A DNA stretch of 64,000 bases from Anas platyrhynchos (taxonomy: Eukaryota; Chordata; Aves; Anseriformes; Anatidae): contig NC_092612.1 of NCBI RefSeq assembly GCF_047663525.1, positions 1,273,501-1,337,500 on the forward strand. The letters run 5' to 3'. The notes under the pieces are model-generated. The model was not told where the DNA came from, searched no databases, and saw only the letters and a program-made list of their open reading frames with translations. The first letter of the stretch is position 1. Every line of letters begins with the position of its first letter. The translations under genes and the position numbers were made by a program. This document shows positions 9,234 through 44,879 of this stretch, piece after piece.

Positions 9234-9893
9234 GGGAGCCGCGTGTAAATACCCACGGGTTTGGGTGTTTGGGGGGCACCCGGGTGGAAATAGGCGCCAA
9301 TGGCTGCGTTTGGGGGGCACCCGTGGGAAAATAAAGGGGGGTGTGTGGATTTAGAGGGCGCCCCTATGTGAATAACCGTGTATATGGGCGTTTAGGGGAC
9401 ACCCATACGTAAATACACGTCTATATATACGTTTCAGGGGCACTCCTGCATAAATACCCGTGTATGTGGGTGTTTAGGGGGCACCCATGTGTAAATAACC
9501 ACTTATGAGGACGTTTAGGGGGCACCCTTATGTAAAATGTGTCTTTATATATACATTTAGAGGGTGCCTGGCTATAACTACCCCATAGATGGGTGTTTAA
9601 GGGGCACCCATATGTAAATACCTGCATATATGGCCGTTTAGGGGGCACCCATACATAAATATATGCGTATATTTTCATTTAGAGGGCACCCGTATGTAAA
9701 TACCCATGTATATGGGCATTTAGGGGGCACCCACGTGTGAATATGTGTTTATATATACATATTTAGGGGACATCCATGTGTAAATACGCACCTATATATA
9801 CATTTAGGGGGCACCCATCCATAAATACATCTATATGTGTGTGTTTAGGGGGCACCCACGTGTAAATACCCACACACCTGAAGCTCTCCCTAC
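9234..9893. repeat. 41-bp minisatellite in PRPF3 intron 1
   Basis: About 16 copies of a unit reading roughly GGGGGCACCC-ATGTGTAAATA-CC-TATATATGG-GTTTA. The GCACCC landmark or a close variant recurs at 9275, 9317, 9358, 9399, 9440, 9481, 9522, 9563, 9604, 9645, 9686, 9727, 9769, 9811 and 9852, that is every 41-42 bases. Each unit alternates a G-rich block with an AT-rich block. Confidence 0.95.
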
Positions 9894-10659
9894 TTTTAAG
9901 GCTGGATTTGGAGCCAAAACGCTGCAGCAGAGTTCTCTGGGGCTGCGTTTGGTGCTGTTTCAAATCCATCTCCATGAAACTGCTGCGGGAAGTGCGCAGC
10001 TGTGAAGGTTTTCCCCTCTTCTCAGGGAGTTCCGAGCTCCCCAGGGAAAACCTGCCCCCCTTGATGCTGTCTCAGACCTGTGGGTTTACTTTTTCTGCCT
10101 GTTTTTTCCCAGCCTCTCTGATGAGAAGCGCTTTGGTAGGGCTAAAACCCAGGATTTTAATTAATTCTCCCTTGAAACGATGGCCGCGTTTCGAGCTTTG
10201 TCTGCTTTCTGCTCAGAGCCACAGCAGCATCGAGGCTCGGCGAGCCCGTTCTTTTGGGCGAGGAATGCCGAGGTCAAACACATTCCCTTAAGAAGATTTT
10301 CTCTCGTTTCCAGATAAAGGAGACTTGGGTTCCAAATCAGATTAGTGCCCGGCCGCGTAATTAAACATTATTGCTTCGGCATAGCTCACGTTAACAAGGC
10401 GAGAGCGGTTAATTGAGTTTGCTGGACTGGCATCCATGGAACTTCTGCACCAGGCACGAGTGACAGAAATGAAGGGCTTGTGGAATTTTAGCTTGTGGCT
10501 TAAAAATAAGGGAGCAAAAGCGATCTCCAGGAGCTTTCACCCGCCCTCAGCTTTCTCTCTCATGAGAAAAGGCACCAAACTGAGGGTGAAATGATCCTTT
10601 TTTTTAGTATTAACCTGTGGTTTTCTTGCCTGATTTCTCTGCAGGTGCGAGCGGAGTGA

Positions 10660-20412
<9,753 letters not shown>

Positions 20413-20516
20413 GGGTGCCGCTGCCCCGGCACCCCTCTTTGTTTGAGAACAATACCTCGTGGGATCTTGGACAAAACCCCTTCCTCCCCTCCGGTCTCCA
20501 CAGTACAGCGCATACG

Positions 20517-20522
20517 ATTAAA
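20517..20522 (+). terminator. PRPF3: PRPF3 poly(A) signal
   Basis: ATTAAA 105 bases after the stop. A stronger AATAAA at 20895-20900, followed by a T run, could be an alternative distal site. About 20525-20890 holds nothing else recognisable. Confidence 0.6.
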
Positions 20523-21074
20523 GAAATATTTTTTAAAACAAATCAGTTACACGTTTTCTGGATAAATTCAGCCCTTGGAGATTGCAGCGCAGGGCGGCTG
20601 CGCTTTAGTGTCTCTTACCTTCTCCGAAAAGAGTTGCTTGGGGGTTAGAGGGGAGAAACAGTTTTCAAAGATGTCTTTAGTCCTTAGGGAACGAGCCCAC
20701 GGTCTCAGAGTGAGGTACGAGGGGCGAGGGCACCGGGCAGGGTTCGTGGTGCCCCGGGGCGACGTTTTCCCCGCGGGGCAGAGGGGGGTGAGCACGGGAC
20801 AGCCCCGCGGGCTGAGGGCGCAGGGGAAGGAGCACTTGGCGTTTGTAAAGCAAGAGTAGGAGACGGGGACTTAGCCCACATCCTATATTTCAATAATAAA
20901 CGTTTTTTTTTTAAAAGCTGAAGCTGTGGTAGTCGATGTGAATTTCTGGGGGGTTGGGGGGGGAGCAGCGGGGCCGGGGGCCTTTTTGCGTGGGTGTTTT
21001 AACCAAAAGGCTGACCCTGCTGTGGGTGCATCCCTGTGAGGGACGTGAGGTGATTCAGCCCCTGGGGCCTGGCA

Positions 21075-21560
21075 ATGGGGTGGGGAGACCGGTAAGGCTC
21101 CCGGTAAGGCTCCCAGTAAGGCTCTCGGTAAGCCACGGCTCCCCAGTAAAGCTCCCCAGTAAGACAAGGCTCCCCAGTAACCTGGTATGGCACGGGTTCC
21201 TAATAAAGTTTCCCTAATAAAGCTTCTGGTAGGGCAAGGCTTCCTAATAAGGCTCCCCGGTAAAGCATCCCGGTACAGCTCGGTGTCCCGGTAAGGCTCC
21301 CCGGTACGGCTCGGTGTCCCAGTAAAGCTCCCCAGTAAGGCACGGCTCCCTAATAAAGCTCCCTAGTAAAGCTTCCCGGTAAGACACGGCTCCCCGGTAA
21401 GGAAAAGCTTCCTCATAAAGCTCCCCGGTACGGGAAAGCCTCCTCACAGGGCTCCCCGGTGAGGCGCGGCGTCCCGGTAAGGCTCCCCGGTAAGACCCCC
21501 ATTAAGGCACAGCCCCCCGCTAAATCTCCCCGATAGCTCAGATTCGGCTTCCCGGTAGTG
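21075..21560. repeat. CCCCGGTAAGGCT repeat between PRPF3 and RPRD2
   Basis: Units of 12-13 bases (AAGGCTCCCCGGT) and 18-base variants with an ACACGG or ACAAGG insert. Several copies mutate to CTAATAAAGCT. On the plus strand the array therefore contains many GGTAAG/GGTAAA donor-like strings and several AATAAA hexamers. No gene is seen. Confidence 0.85.
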
Positions 21561-21599
21561 TTAAGCACCCCGATGAGACCCCATTTCCCGGTGGGCCTC

Positions 21600-35590
<13,991 letters not shown>

Positions 35591-37970
35591 AGCAGACGCC
35601 CATCTCTTGAGCGAAGGTATTCGGACATTGTAGAGAGCAGGGGAGTAGCGCTTTCACTTGGTTTTTCCTTTTTTTTTTCTCCCCTTTTTCCCTTTCCCTC
35701 CCTCCCTCCTGAAGAGCCCCCGTAACACTTTTCCTAAATTAAATGTTCTGTATTTTTTGGTTGTTTATTTCCTAAGCCACCCAGTTGGTGCGAGACTAGA
35801 GAAAAAAAAAATGTTTTAACGAAAAGAAGTATTGCTGTTGTAATAAAACTTCCAGTAGTAGTCTAAACAAAAAAAGAGATAAAATGCGCGATGTTGGGAT
35901 CTTTTTTTAGCTAATTACCAAATTCGCCTCCCGAGCCCTCGCAGCCCGTGTCAGACCACAAGGAGAGGTTGGGGGCAGGAGCTCTGCTGCTGGTAGGGAA
36001 GAACGAAGGGTCCAAGCGCTTTTCTGCGGTGATGGAGACCCCAACCACCCCAAACCACCCCAAGCAACCCCTCCTGTGCCTTTCCTGGGGGCGAGTCCCC
36101 TCCACCGACACCCCCAGGCTCTGCGGGGCGTCCTCCCCCCGACCGCTTCTCTGGCTGGCAAAAAAAAACCACAACAAGCCCCCGCTCGGTGGCTGCCCCA
36201 GGAATCTTGACCTTGGTCTGCTTTCGGACAGTGGGCTCCGGCCTGTGCGCTCCCCAGCATCTCCCGCGCAGGTTTTGGCCCCAAAAACCAACAAATCGGG
36301 AACTCTCCAGTGGCCAGCGTGTTCCCTGCACCCACCTGGCCGCAGCACCCTCTGCACGGCCGCGGCTCGTGGCAGCCCCCGTGCTCACAGCCCCTTCCGT
36401 GGAGCTTAACCCCCTTTGGAAAAACCCCTCTGGTTTGTTTTTTTTTATGTTTGTTTGTGTTTTTTTTCCCCTTTTTTTTGTTTTTTGTTTTTTTTCCCCT
36501 GGGAACACTGTTTGACTTTCTCTGTGTGTGTATATATAACCGCTTTTTAATGCCATCTCTGATTGTGTGAAACTCACAGGCTGTAAGCTGAGAGACAGAA
36601 CCTGCATGCGGAGGAATGGGGACGAGGCCGGGCCCCCTGCTCCCCGCGTGCTCTCCGCGGGGACGGCCCTGCCGCCGTGTGCGCAGGGGGCTTTTATATG
36701 AAGTCGGAATTTTACTTGATTAATTTTTATTTTATTTTATTTTATTTTTAGTTGGTAGAATTCATTACCTATATGTTTGATAAAGGTGTAGGGTTAAATA
36801 TCTACATAAAAATTGCAAAAAAAAAGAGCAAGTGGCAGAGCATTTCTTTGTTGCGTGTGCTCGGGCTGTGCTTTATTTAACGCAGAGGGGGTGCCCGCGA
36901 GGAAGCTGTGAGGTTTTGGACGGGGACCTGGGCGAAATGCAGCAGGGAAGAAGCCAACGAGGGACGTTCAGAGGCACGAGGGGCTGGAGAGGAGAGGAGC
37001 TCGGGGCTGCTCGTCCTTTCCCTGTGCCCCAAACCCTTCGACGCCCGGCTCCGACCGCTGCAGGTCATCTCCGTGTCCGGGTTTAGGGTCTGGCCTCCAA
37101 CCTGCAGCCGTGTGGGGACAGAGCCAGCGCTATCTCCCACCACCTTTTCCCTCTAGATACGAGAATGTGAATGATTTTTCTGCTGCTCTTGCTTCAAGTG
37201 GTGATTTCCGAGTCCAGCTGGGTTCGGCTGGGAGGTGAGGGTGGCCGCTCGCCGGCCTCCTGCTGCTCCGCGGTGGCTTTTGAGGTCAGATGAAGTGAAA
37301 GGACTCGTGCTAAGGCAAAAAAAAATAAACACAAAACATTTTAAGAGTGGAAGCTGCGAGGTTTTTCTGTTTGGAGGTTTTTCCATTTTCCTCTCTGCTG
37401 TTACTTTAAAATAGCAGAGGCCCCACTGTACATATGTAAAAACCACCCGGTGATTTTGGGGACGTGAAGGCGTTTGCTTTTCCTCCCGCGTCTGAGATTT
37501 CAACCCCCGTTAACCAGACTTTCACTTTTTGTATTTCACCTGACACAGAAAAGAAATGAAATAAACGTGTATTTTTTAAATAAAAGCATGGAGCTGTGTG
37601 TCTCCTCACGGCCACGGCTCGCCTGCGGGACCGAAAGGCCGGATGGACACACGGACACCCACCACACCGTTGGATAATGTGAATAATGTGCGTCTTTTTT
37701 TTCTTTTTGATGATTTTTGTTTGTTTTTGTTGTTTTTCTAAACCCTGCAGAATAACCAAGCGTGCTCGGAGGCCGCAGGGGGGTGAGCTGCTGTCATTCC
37801 CAAACCGCTGTAAATACCGCCTGCTTTTTTTTTTTTTTTTTTCTTTCCCTGTGCCTGTAAAGATGAGCGGGGGTGCGTGGGGTCGGGGGAGAGGAGGCGG
37901 TGATGAATCCGCAGATCATTTTGAAAAATGTGTATTAATACATTTAATAAAACACCTACTTCGGCTGGTT
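35591..37970 (+). other. RPRD2: RPRD2 3' UTR with several poly(A) signals
   Basis: Non-coding, AT-rich in places, with several long T runs (about 35670, 36437, 36478, 37695, 37827). AATAAA hexamers lie at 35842-35847, 37324-37329, 37560-37565, 37579-37584 and 37946-37951. Probably a long UTR with alternative ends; the last signal, followed by a T/C-rich element, is the likely distal end. No coding potential recognised. Confidence 0.65.
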
Positions 37971-38499
37971 TCACACTCTTCTTTACCGGGGCCTTCTGCT
38001 TGCCTGTGGGGGCCGCTGGGCTGCTGGTGGCTGCTCCCAGGCCTCTGCTCTCCGCTGCTGCTCTTCCTCCTCCTCCTCATCCTCCTTCTCCTCCTGGGTT
38101 TCCCCTTCCCAGGATCTGAGGGCACCCAATTTTCCTGTCCCCCGTGGGCTGGAGATGAAGCACGGCCACGCTGAGGATGAGTGGAGTGAGCATCGATGTG
38201 GGCTTGTACCCCAAAACGGAGGCTGCTGCTACGGCTTCGTCCCCACAGCACCCACGTGCAGGATCCTCAGACCTCAGCCTACAACAGGGTGAAGCCTTTG
38301 GAGAAAGAGGGGGCTCCCAGACCCTATAACAAGAAGCCCCCCAAAATTTTGGGGGTCCCAGAGTGGGGGGAGCCAAGGCGAGGAGTTGGGGCTGCTTCTG
38401 GGTGGGCTACAGGGGGGCTTCTGGTGGGTGGCTGGATGGGATTTGGGATGCAGGAGAGCAAAATGGGGGTGTTTTGGGGTCTGGAGGATTTGGGGCGTT

Positions 38500-38750
38500 T
38501 TGAGGTAAAGCTGGAGGCGGGGACTCAAAATGGCGGCGTTTTGGGGTCGGCCTCCCGCGGTCCTAAACCTTTTGGGGACCCTCAGAAGGGGCCCAGCCCC
38601 CGGTGGCGGCCGGGCTCGGGGCCTGAACCGGGGCCTAGGCCCGGATCGGAGCCGGGGGCTGGGGTGGGAGCGGAGCCGGGGAAGCTGAGCCCGCCCCGGG
38701 GAGGGCCCCGGCGTCCTCCCGCTGCCGGAAGGGGCGGCCCAGGCCCCGCC
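38500..38750 (+). promoter_or_regulatory. TARS2: TARS2 promoter
   Basis: CpG-rich, TATA-less, with AAAATGGCGGC (YY1-like) near 38527 and repeated CCGGGGC blocks up to the ATG at 38751. The stretch 37970-38500 shows only a CTCCTCCT run (about 38065-38095) and no gene. Confidence 0.45.
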
Positions 38751-41700
38751 ATGCCGCCGGCCCTCACCGGGGGGCGGCTGCTGCTGGGGGCAGCCCCTCG
38801 CCGCTACCGGGTGCGCCGAGCCCCGTGTTCGGGGTGGGGGGGTCCCCACCGGGGGGCTCCCCCATCACCCTGACCCCCCCCCCCCCGGGTTCTCCCCGCA
38901 GCCCCAGGTCGCCGAGCGGCTGCGGCTTTTCCAGCAGCTCCAAGATGCCCGGGAGAGGAGGGCTGGGGGCGATGCCGACGGGGGGAGCCCCCCAGTGGGG
39001 ACCCCCATCCGCATCGCCCTGCCCGGGGGGCGCTGCCTGCATGGCCGGGCCCTGCAGACCACCCCGCGGCAGGTGGCCGAGCAGTTGGGGTACGGCATTG
39101 GGGGGTCCCCCCGAATCCCCCCTTATCCCCCTGGATCTCCCCGGGTCTCCCTGGATCCCCCTGGGTCCCCCCGGTTCCCCCGTCCCGCTGCCGGGCTCCT
39201 TTCCCACCCCCCCATCTCACGATGTCCCCTCCTTGTCCCCGCAGGTCAGGCCTGGCCGCCTCGGTGCTGGTGGCCCGGGTGAATGGGGCCCTGCGGGACC
39301 TGGAGCAGCCCCTGGAGGATGACACCGAGCTGGAGCTGCTCGACTTCGCCGCGCCGGAGGGGCGGGCGGTGAGTGGGGGCTGCCACGTGGCCCCCCCAAT
39401 ATCCCTAGTGCCCTCACGTCCCCTCTGTGCCACCCCAATACCCCCCATTGCCCCACATTGTCCCCACATCCCCCATTTCCCCCACCATGTCCGCCCTCAT
39501 TGCTCCCCGTGTCCCCCCCGATCCCACATTCCCCCGTATCTCCCACGACCTCCATGTCCCCTGTGCCCCCTGGGCTTCCCCCAATAGCCCCCATGCCCCC
39601 CACACTCCCTTTTTCCCCCATGTTTTTCATTCCCTTGCTGTTCCCGATGCTCCCCACGCTTCCCGTGTCCCCCACCACACACCCTGTGTCCCCCGCGCTT
39701 CCCAACATCTCCCGTGTCCCCCCCGTGTCCCCCCGTGTCCCCAGGCTTTCTGGCAGTCCAGCGCCTTCGTCCTGGGAGCGGTGCTGGAGCAATTCTACGG
39801 AGCCACCCTCTGCAGCACCGTGGCCACCGAGGATGGCTTCTTCTGTGACGCCCACATGGGGGACAGGTACGGGGCCTTCGGGACATGGGGGGCGATGGGG
39901 ACGGTGCCCTGTAGGGTCCCTCCTCACACCCCGAGCTCATCCCCATGCCCCACAGGACGGTGCAGCGCAGCGAGCTGCCGGCGCTGGAGGACGCCTGCAT
40001 GGCTTTTGCCCGTGCCCAGCATCGCTTCGAGCGCCTGGAGGCCACCCGCGAGCAGCTGGGGGAGCTCTTCAAGGTGAGACCCCCCCCTCGGGTGTCCCCT
40101 CCCCGAGCACATCCCACTCGGAGCTGGTGGAAACCTCTGCCACCCGCCTTGTTCCCCCCCCCCCAGCACAACAGCTTCCAGCTGCAGCGCATCCAGGAGG
40201 AGGTGACGTCCCCCACGGCCACCGTCTATCGGTGAGCGCCGGGTGTCCCGGGTGACATCCTTGGGCTGTTTGGGGCAGGGCGGTGACACGGCCGCCTGCT
40301 GTGTCCGTCCGTCCATCTGCCGTGTCCGTTTGTCCGTCTGCCACCCTCGCAGGTGCGGCCCCCTGCTGCAGCTCTGCCGCGGCCCCCTCCTGGGGCACAC
40401 GGGGCTGATCGGGGCCCTCCGTGTGCTGACGGTAAGCTCAGCGGGACGGGGGACGCGGGGCTGGTTGGGGACCCAGCCATCCGGGTTCCCTGATGCCGCC
40501 CCCCTCCCCTTTTGCTCCCTTCTCTCCCCGCAGAGCTCGGCTGCTTTTTGGGGGGACCCCACGGAGCGCCGCTCGCTGCAGCGCGTCGCCGCCGTCGCCT
40601 TCCCCAGCACCCAGGAGCTGGAGGCCTGGCAGCGGGCGCAGGACGCGGCCGCTCTCCGCGACCACCGCCGCATCGGCCGGGTGAGCCCTTGGCAAAAGCC
40701 AGGATTTTGAGCCCTGGAAAAGGAAAAGAGCCCTGGATTTTTGGGGGCTCGGATGCCGGCGTCCCCCCGTGGTGATGTTTTCCCCAACCCCCCCCGCAGG
40801 AGCAGGAGCTCTTCTTCTTCCACAAGCTCAGCCCTGGCAGCTGCTTCTTCCTGCCCCGCGGCGCCCACATCTACAACGCCCTCGTCGACTTCATCAGGGT
40901 ACGGCCACAAAACCTCCCCCGAGGCCTCGGGGGCTGTCCCCTGACACCGCCGCTGTCACCGTCCCCTCCTCCGGGAGCCGCTTGGGGACGGGGCTCTGCC
41001 TCTGCCCACTGCGCCCCGACCTTTTGGGCCCCCCCATTGTGGTTTTGTGTCGGAATCGGTAGCGTTAGGCGCACGTTTGGCTCTTTTCCAACCTAAAATA
41101 TTCCGTGAACGCCCTCGCCTCGCCGTGGGGGGGCCATGCAGCTCCCCCAGGGCTGGGCTGACGTCCCCACCGCGTCCCCGCAGAGCGAGTACCAAGCCAG
41201 GGGCTTCTGCGAGGTGGTGACCCCCAACGTCTTCAGCCCGCGCCTCTGGGAGCTGTCGGGGCACTGGGAGCATTACAGCGCCCACATCTTCTCCTTCAGC
41301 GCCGGCGCCGAGACCCTTTCCCTCAAACCCATGAACTGCCCGGCCCACTGGTGAGCCGAGCGCGTGGGGCTGAGCGTGGGGCGGCAGGACAGGGCTCGGC
41401 GGGGCTGACACCGCGTCCCTCTGTCCCTCTGTCCCTCTGTCCCTCCCCAAGCCTGATGTTCGCCCACCGGCCCCGCTCGTGGCGGGAGCTGCCGCTGCGC
41501 TTGGCCGATTTCGGGGTCCTGCACCGCAACGAGCCCCCCGGCTCCCTGACGGGGCTGACGCGGGTGCGGCGCTTCCAGCAGGACGACGCGCACATCTTCT
41601 GCACCCTGGAGCAGGTTTGGGGGTGCCCCCCCCGCCCCCCAAGCTTTCCCTACGCCCCCCCTGCTCCCCAAATATTTTCCTGCTCACGGCTCCCTCCCCG

Positions 41701-44700
41701 CAGCTGGAGGCCGAAATCGGCGGCTGCCTGGACTTCGTGCGGACGGTCTACGCCACGCTGGGCTTCTCCTTCCGCATGGCACTGGCCACGCGCCCCGACG
41801 GCTTCCTGGGGGACGCCGCGACCTGGGACCGCGCCGAGCAGGTGGGGACAAGGACTGAGTGTCACCAGGAGGTGGCTTTGTCACCGTGTCCCCCCTCCTG
41901 GCTTCGCTGTCGCATCCCCCGCGTGCTGCGTGCGTCACCTCCATGCCCCGAACCTCCTGGGCGTCCCCTCCTGGCCGTGTCCCTGTTGTTGGGGGCTGTC
42001 TGCGGTGTCCCCCTGCCCCGTGCGCGGTGTCACCTCCCCTGCTGTCACCTCCCCTGCGTCAGGTCCCCTCCGTCTGCACCCCAGCCCCACATCCCAGTGT
42101 CCCCATCCCACCCCCACCACCTCCCCGCGTGGTGCCCGGTGCCCCCCTTCCCACCTTCACCCCCCCCCCATCCTCTGCGTCACGTCCCAGTGTTCCCAGT
42201 GCCCCCCCCCCACCACGTCGTGCCCCCTCCTCACCTCCCCGTTTGCCCCCCCCCTGCAGCAGTTGGAGCGGAGCCTCCAGGATTTTGGGGAGCCCTGGGA
42301 GCTGAGTCCGGGTGACGGCGCCTTTTACGGCCCCAAGGTGAGCTTCGCCTCGCGCTGCAGGGGACGGGGGGGTCCCGAAGGAGCCCGTGGGACATGAAGG
42401 GGCCGTTTAGGACCCCCCAGGTCTGAGAGTCGGGGTGGAAAGAGCTTCACTTGCTGCCCCCCCCCCTGCTTTTTTTGCAGATCGATATCCGAATTCAGGA
42501 TGCGCTGGGGCGGCATCACCAGTGCGGCACCATCCAGCTGGATTTCCAGATGCCCGAGAGGTTTGGGCTGGAGTACGCCAGGTGAGGGGGGGTTTGGGGG
42601 GGATTTGGGGATTTGGGGGGGCAGGATTGGGGATTTTGGGGGCAGGATTGGGGATTTGGGGGGCAGGATTGGGGATTTGGGGGGCAGGATTGGGGACTGG
42701 GAGGGAGATAGGGGTCGGGAGGGGTGCTCAGGGTTGGGGATGTGTTTGGGAACGGGGACAGGATTGGGGCCGGGGGGGGTGTTGAGAGGGGAGGGGGCAG
42801 GATTGGGGATGGGGGTGCTCAGGGTTTGGCGTGGGGGGGGCGCAGCTCAGGATTGGGACGGGGTTGAAGGAATTGGGGCCGTCAGAGGGATCAGGGTGGG
42901 CAGGGGGCCACCTGTGGGGTGGGGAGCTCAGGGCTGAGGCTGTGCCCGCCTGCAGCCCCCCCGGTGCTGCCCCCACCCCCCAAAAATACCTCTGTGCCCC
43001 CGCAGTGCCGCCGGGGGGGCCATGAGGCCGGTGCTGATCCACCGCGCGGTGCTGGGCTCGGTCGAGCGCATGGTGGCCGTGCTGGCAGAGAGCTGCGGGG
43101 GCAAATGGTGAGGGGCTGAGGACACCCCCCCCAAAGTCCTGGGGCATCCCAACCCCCTTGGGCACCCCCAAACCTTAGGGACACCCCCAAATCCCCAGGA
43201 CATGCTAATCCCCTGGACACCCTAATCTGAAAATGCACCCCAAATCCCTGGGACATCCCAATCCCCTTGGACACCCCCAAACCTTTGGAGCACCCCCAAA
43301 CCTTAGGGGCACCCCCAAATCCCTGGGGCACCCCCAACCCCTTGGCCCACCCCCACCCCTTGGCCCACCCCCATCCCCAGACCACCCCCAGCAAGCCCCA
43401 GGGGTCCCCAAACCATCCCCAATTCCCTCAGCACCCCGTCTCCCACCTCCCCCCTATCCCCCCCAACCCCCCAATCCCCCCCCATCCCCCCCCATCCCCC
43501 CAAACCCTAGGACCCCCCCTCACCTCCCTGTGCCCCCCCGCAGGCCGCTGTGGCTCTCCCCGCTGCAGGCCATGGTGATCCCACAAGCGCCCGACTGCGA
43601 GGGCTACGCCCGCGAGGTGAGCATGTGTTCCCCCCCCAGTGCTGTGTCCCCCAGTGTCCCCCAGTGTCTCCCAGTCTCTCCCAGTCTCTCCCAGTATCCC
43701 CGCTGAGCCGGTGCCCCACAGGTCCACGCGGCGCTGCGTCGGGACGGCGTGGCGGCCGACCTGGACGCCGACGCGGGCTCCACGTTGAGCAGGAAGATCC
43801 GCAGGGCACAGCTCGCCCATTACAACTTCCAGCTGGGTAAGGGGGCGCAGGGACCCCCCCCAGAATCCCTAAAGTCCCCCCCTGGTGTCCCCGTCCCCCC
43901 CCACTTGCTCCGGGTACCCCCCCCCTAGCGTGGGAGCGGCTGCGCTGAGTCAGTGGTTCCCGGCCGCTCGCCCGCCCCCGCATCCTCCTCCCGACCTGGA
44001 AGCTGAGATTTGGGGATTTGCGGGGTGGGGAGGGCCAGGAAGCGGCGGCGGGGACCCCCCCCCGCGAGGGATTCCTCTGGGAATCCTCCAGGATTCCCTA
44101 CGGGGTCGAGTGGGGGGGGCCCCATGTGGGTGCGGGGAGCGGGTGCGCAGCCGGCAGGGGGCTCTGGGGACTCACAGGGGGGGCACGCACACACGGGGGG
44201 GGCACACACACACGGGGGGGGGCACACACACGCAGCGGGGGGTACACAAACACTGGGGGGTGCCCCCACTCGTGGGTGGGCTTGGGGGTGGCATTGGGGG
44301 GGGGGGCACACGCGTGGGTGCATGCACAAGGGGGGTGCCCACGGGTAGGTGCACGAGGAGGGGGCACCGTAAGCGTGCCACGAGTAAGGGGGGGTGCACA
44401 AAAGCGACGTGGGTGTGCAAGGTGTTGGGGGGGGGGCCCAGGAGGAGCAGGGGGGGGGCACAGCGTGGGGGGGGGGGGCACCCACGGGGCGTGGGCACAG
44501 CCGGGGCGTGAGCGTGTGTGCGCACGGGGGCGTGGGTGTGCACAGCGCGGGCGTGTGTGCATGCCGCGAGGGGCACCCCCTCGGGGGCCACCGTAAACCC
44601 GAAACTGCTCTCTAATCTTCCCCCCCCCTCCAAATTTTTATGTGCCCCCCCCTCTCAAACAGTGGTGGGCCGGCGGGAGCAGGAGCGCGGCACCGTCAGC

Positions 44701-44811
44701 GTCCGCACGCGGGACAACCGGCGGCTGGGGGAGCGCCGCCTGCCCCTGCTGCTGCAGCGCCTGCGGGAGCTGCGGGCCGCCCGCGTCCCCAACGCCGAGG
44801 AGCTCTTCTGA
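38751..44811 (+). CDS. TARS2: Mitochondrial threonyl-tRNA synthetase
   Basis: Charges mitochondrial tRNA(Thr) in the matrix. Eighteen exons: 38751-38810, 38902-39089, 39245-39368, 39745-39866, 39956-40073, 40167-40231, 40353-40431, 40534-40680, 40800-40898, 41184-41350, 41452-41614, 41704-41841, 42260-42337, 42481-42581, 43006-43107, 43544-43616, 43722-43836, 44663-44811. They give 695 residues (human 718). Order: Arg/Leu-rich presequence, TGS domain, editing-like domain, class II catalytic core, anticodon-binding domain. Catalytic zinc ligands are seen in [16 protein letters not shown] and [13 protein letters not shown]. The editing-like domain keeps LCRGP but has Leu where human TARS2 has His (LCQGPH). 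It ends RVPNAEELF (human RVPNAEEIF). Confidence 0.96.
41030..41112 (+). mobile_element. Possible CR1 LINE 3' tail in TARS2 intron 9
   Basis: CTCTTTTCCAACCTAAAAT followed by ATTCCGTGA resembles the 3' end of avian CR1 elements (…TCTTTTCCAACCTAAATGATTCTGTGA). Only a short, worn tail of about 60-80 bases is visible, in the same orientation as the gene. Judged from memory of the family consensus. Confidence 0.45.
42585..42800. repeat. GGCAGGATTGGGGATTTGGG repeat in TARS2 intron 14
   Basis: About eight units of 18-22 bases on the plus strand, immediately downstream of the donor at 42582. G runs in every unit. Confidence 0.85.
43125..43420. repeat. ACCCCCAAATCCCTGGGGC repeat in TARS2 intron 15
   Basis: Degenerate units of about 18-20 bases (CACCCCCAAACCTT and CATCCCAATCCCCTTGG variants) filling most of the intron. 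Confidence 0.75.
44160..44600. repeat. GGGGGGCACACAC repeat block in TARS2 intron 17
   Basis: Purine/pyrimidine block mixing CACACACGGGGGGG units with GGGGGGCAC and GTGCAC/GCGTG stretches. The last TARS2 intron runs from 43837 to 44662; nothing else is recognised in it. Confidence 0.75.
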
Positions 44812-44833
44812 CCCCCCCCGTGCCCCCCCCCAA

Positions 44834-44839
44834 AATAAA
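44834..44839 (+). terminator. TARS2: TARS2 poly(A) signal
   Basis: AATAAA 23 bases after the TARS2 stop, followed by GTGCTGC and GGTGGTTGTGG (GU-rich). The 3' UTR would be only about 50-60 bases. Confidence 0.8.
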
Positions 44840-44879
44840 ATTTAAAAAAATAATCATTAAAGTGCTGCAAAACGCTGCT

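Noticed and set aside
44160-44600. Possible Z-DNA/(CA)n functional element in TARS2 intron 17
   Set aside because: CA tracts are short and interrupted by G runs; nothing beyond a minisatellite can be supported.
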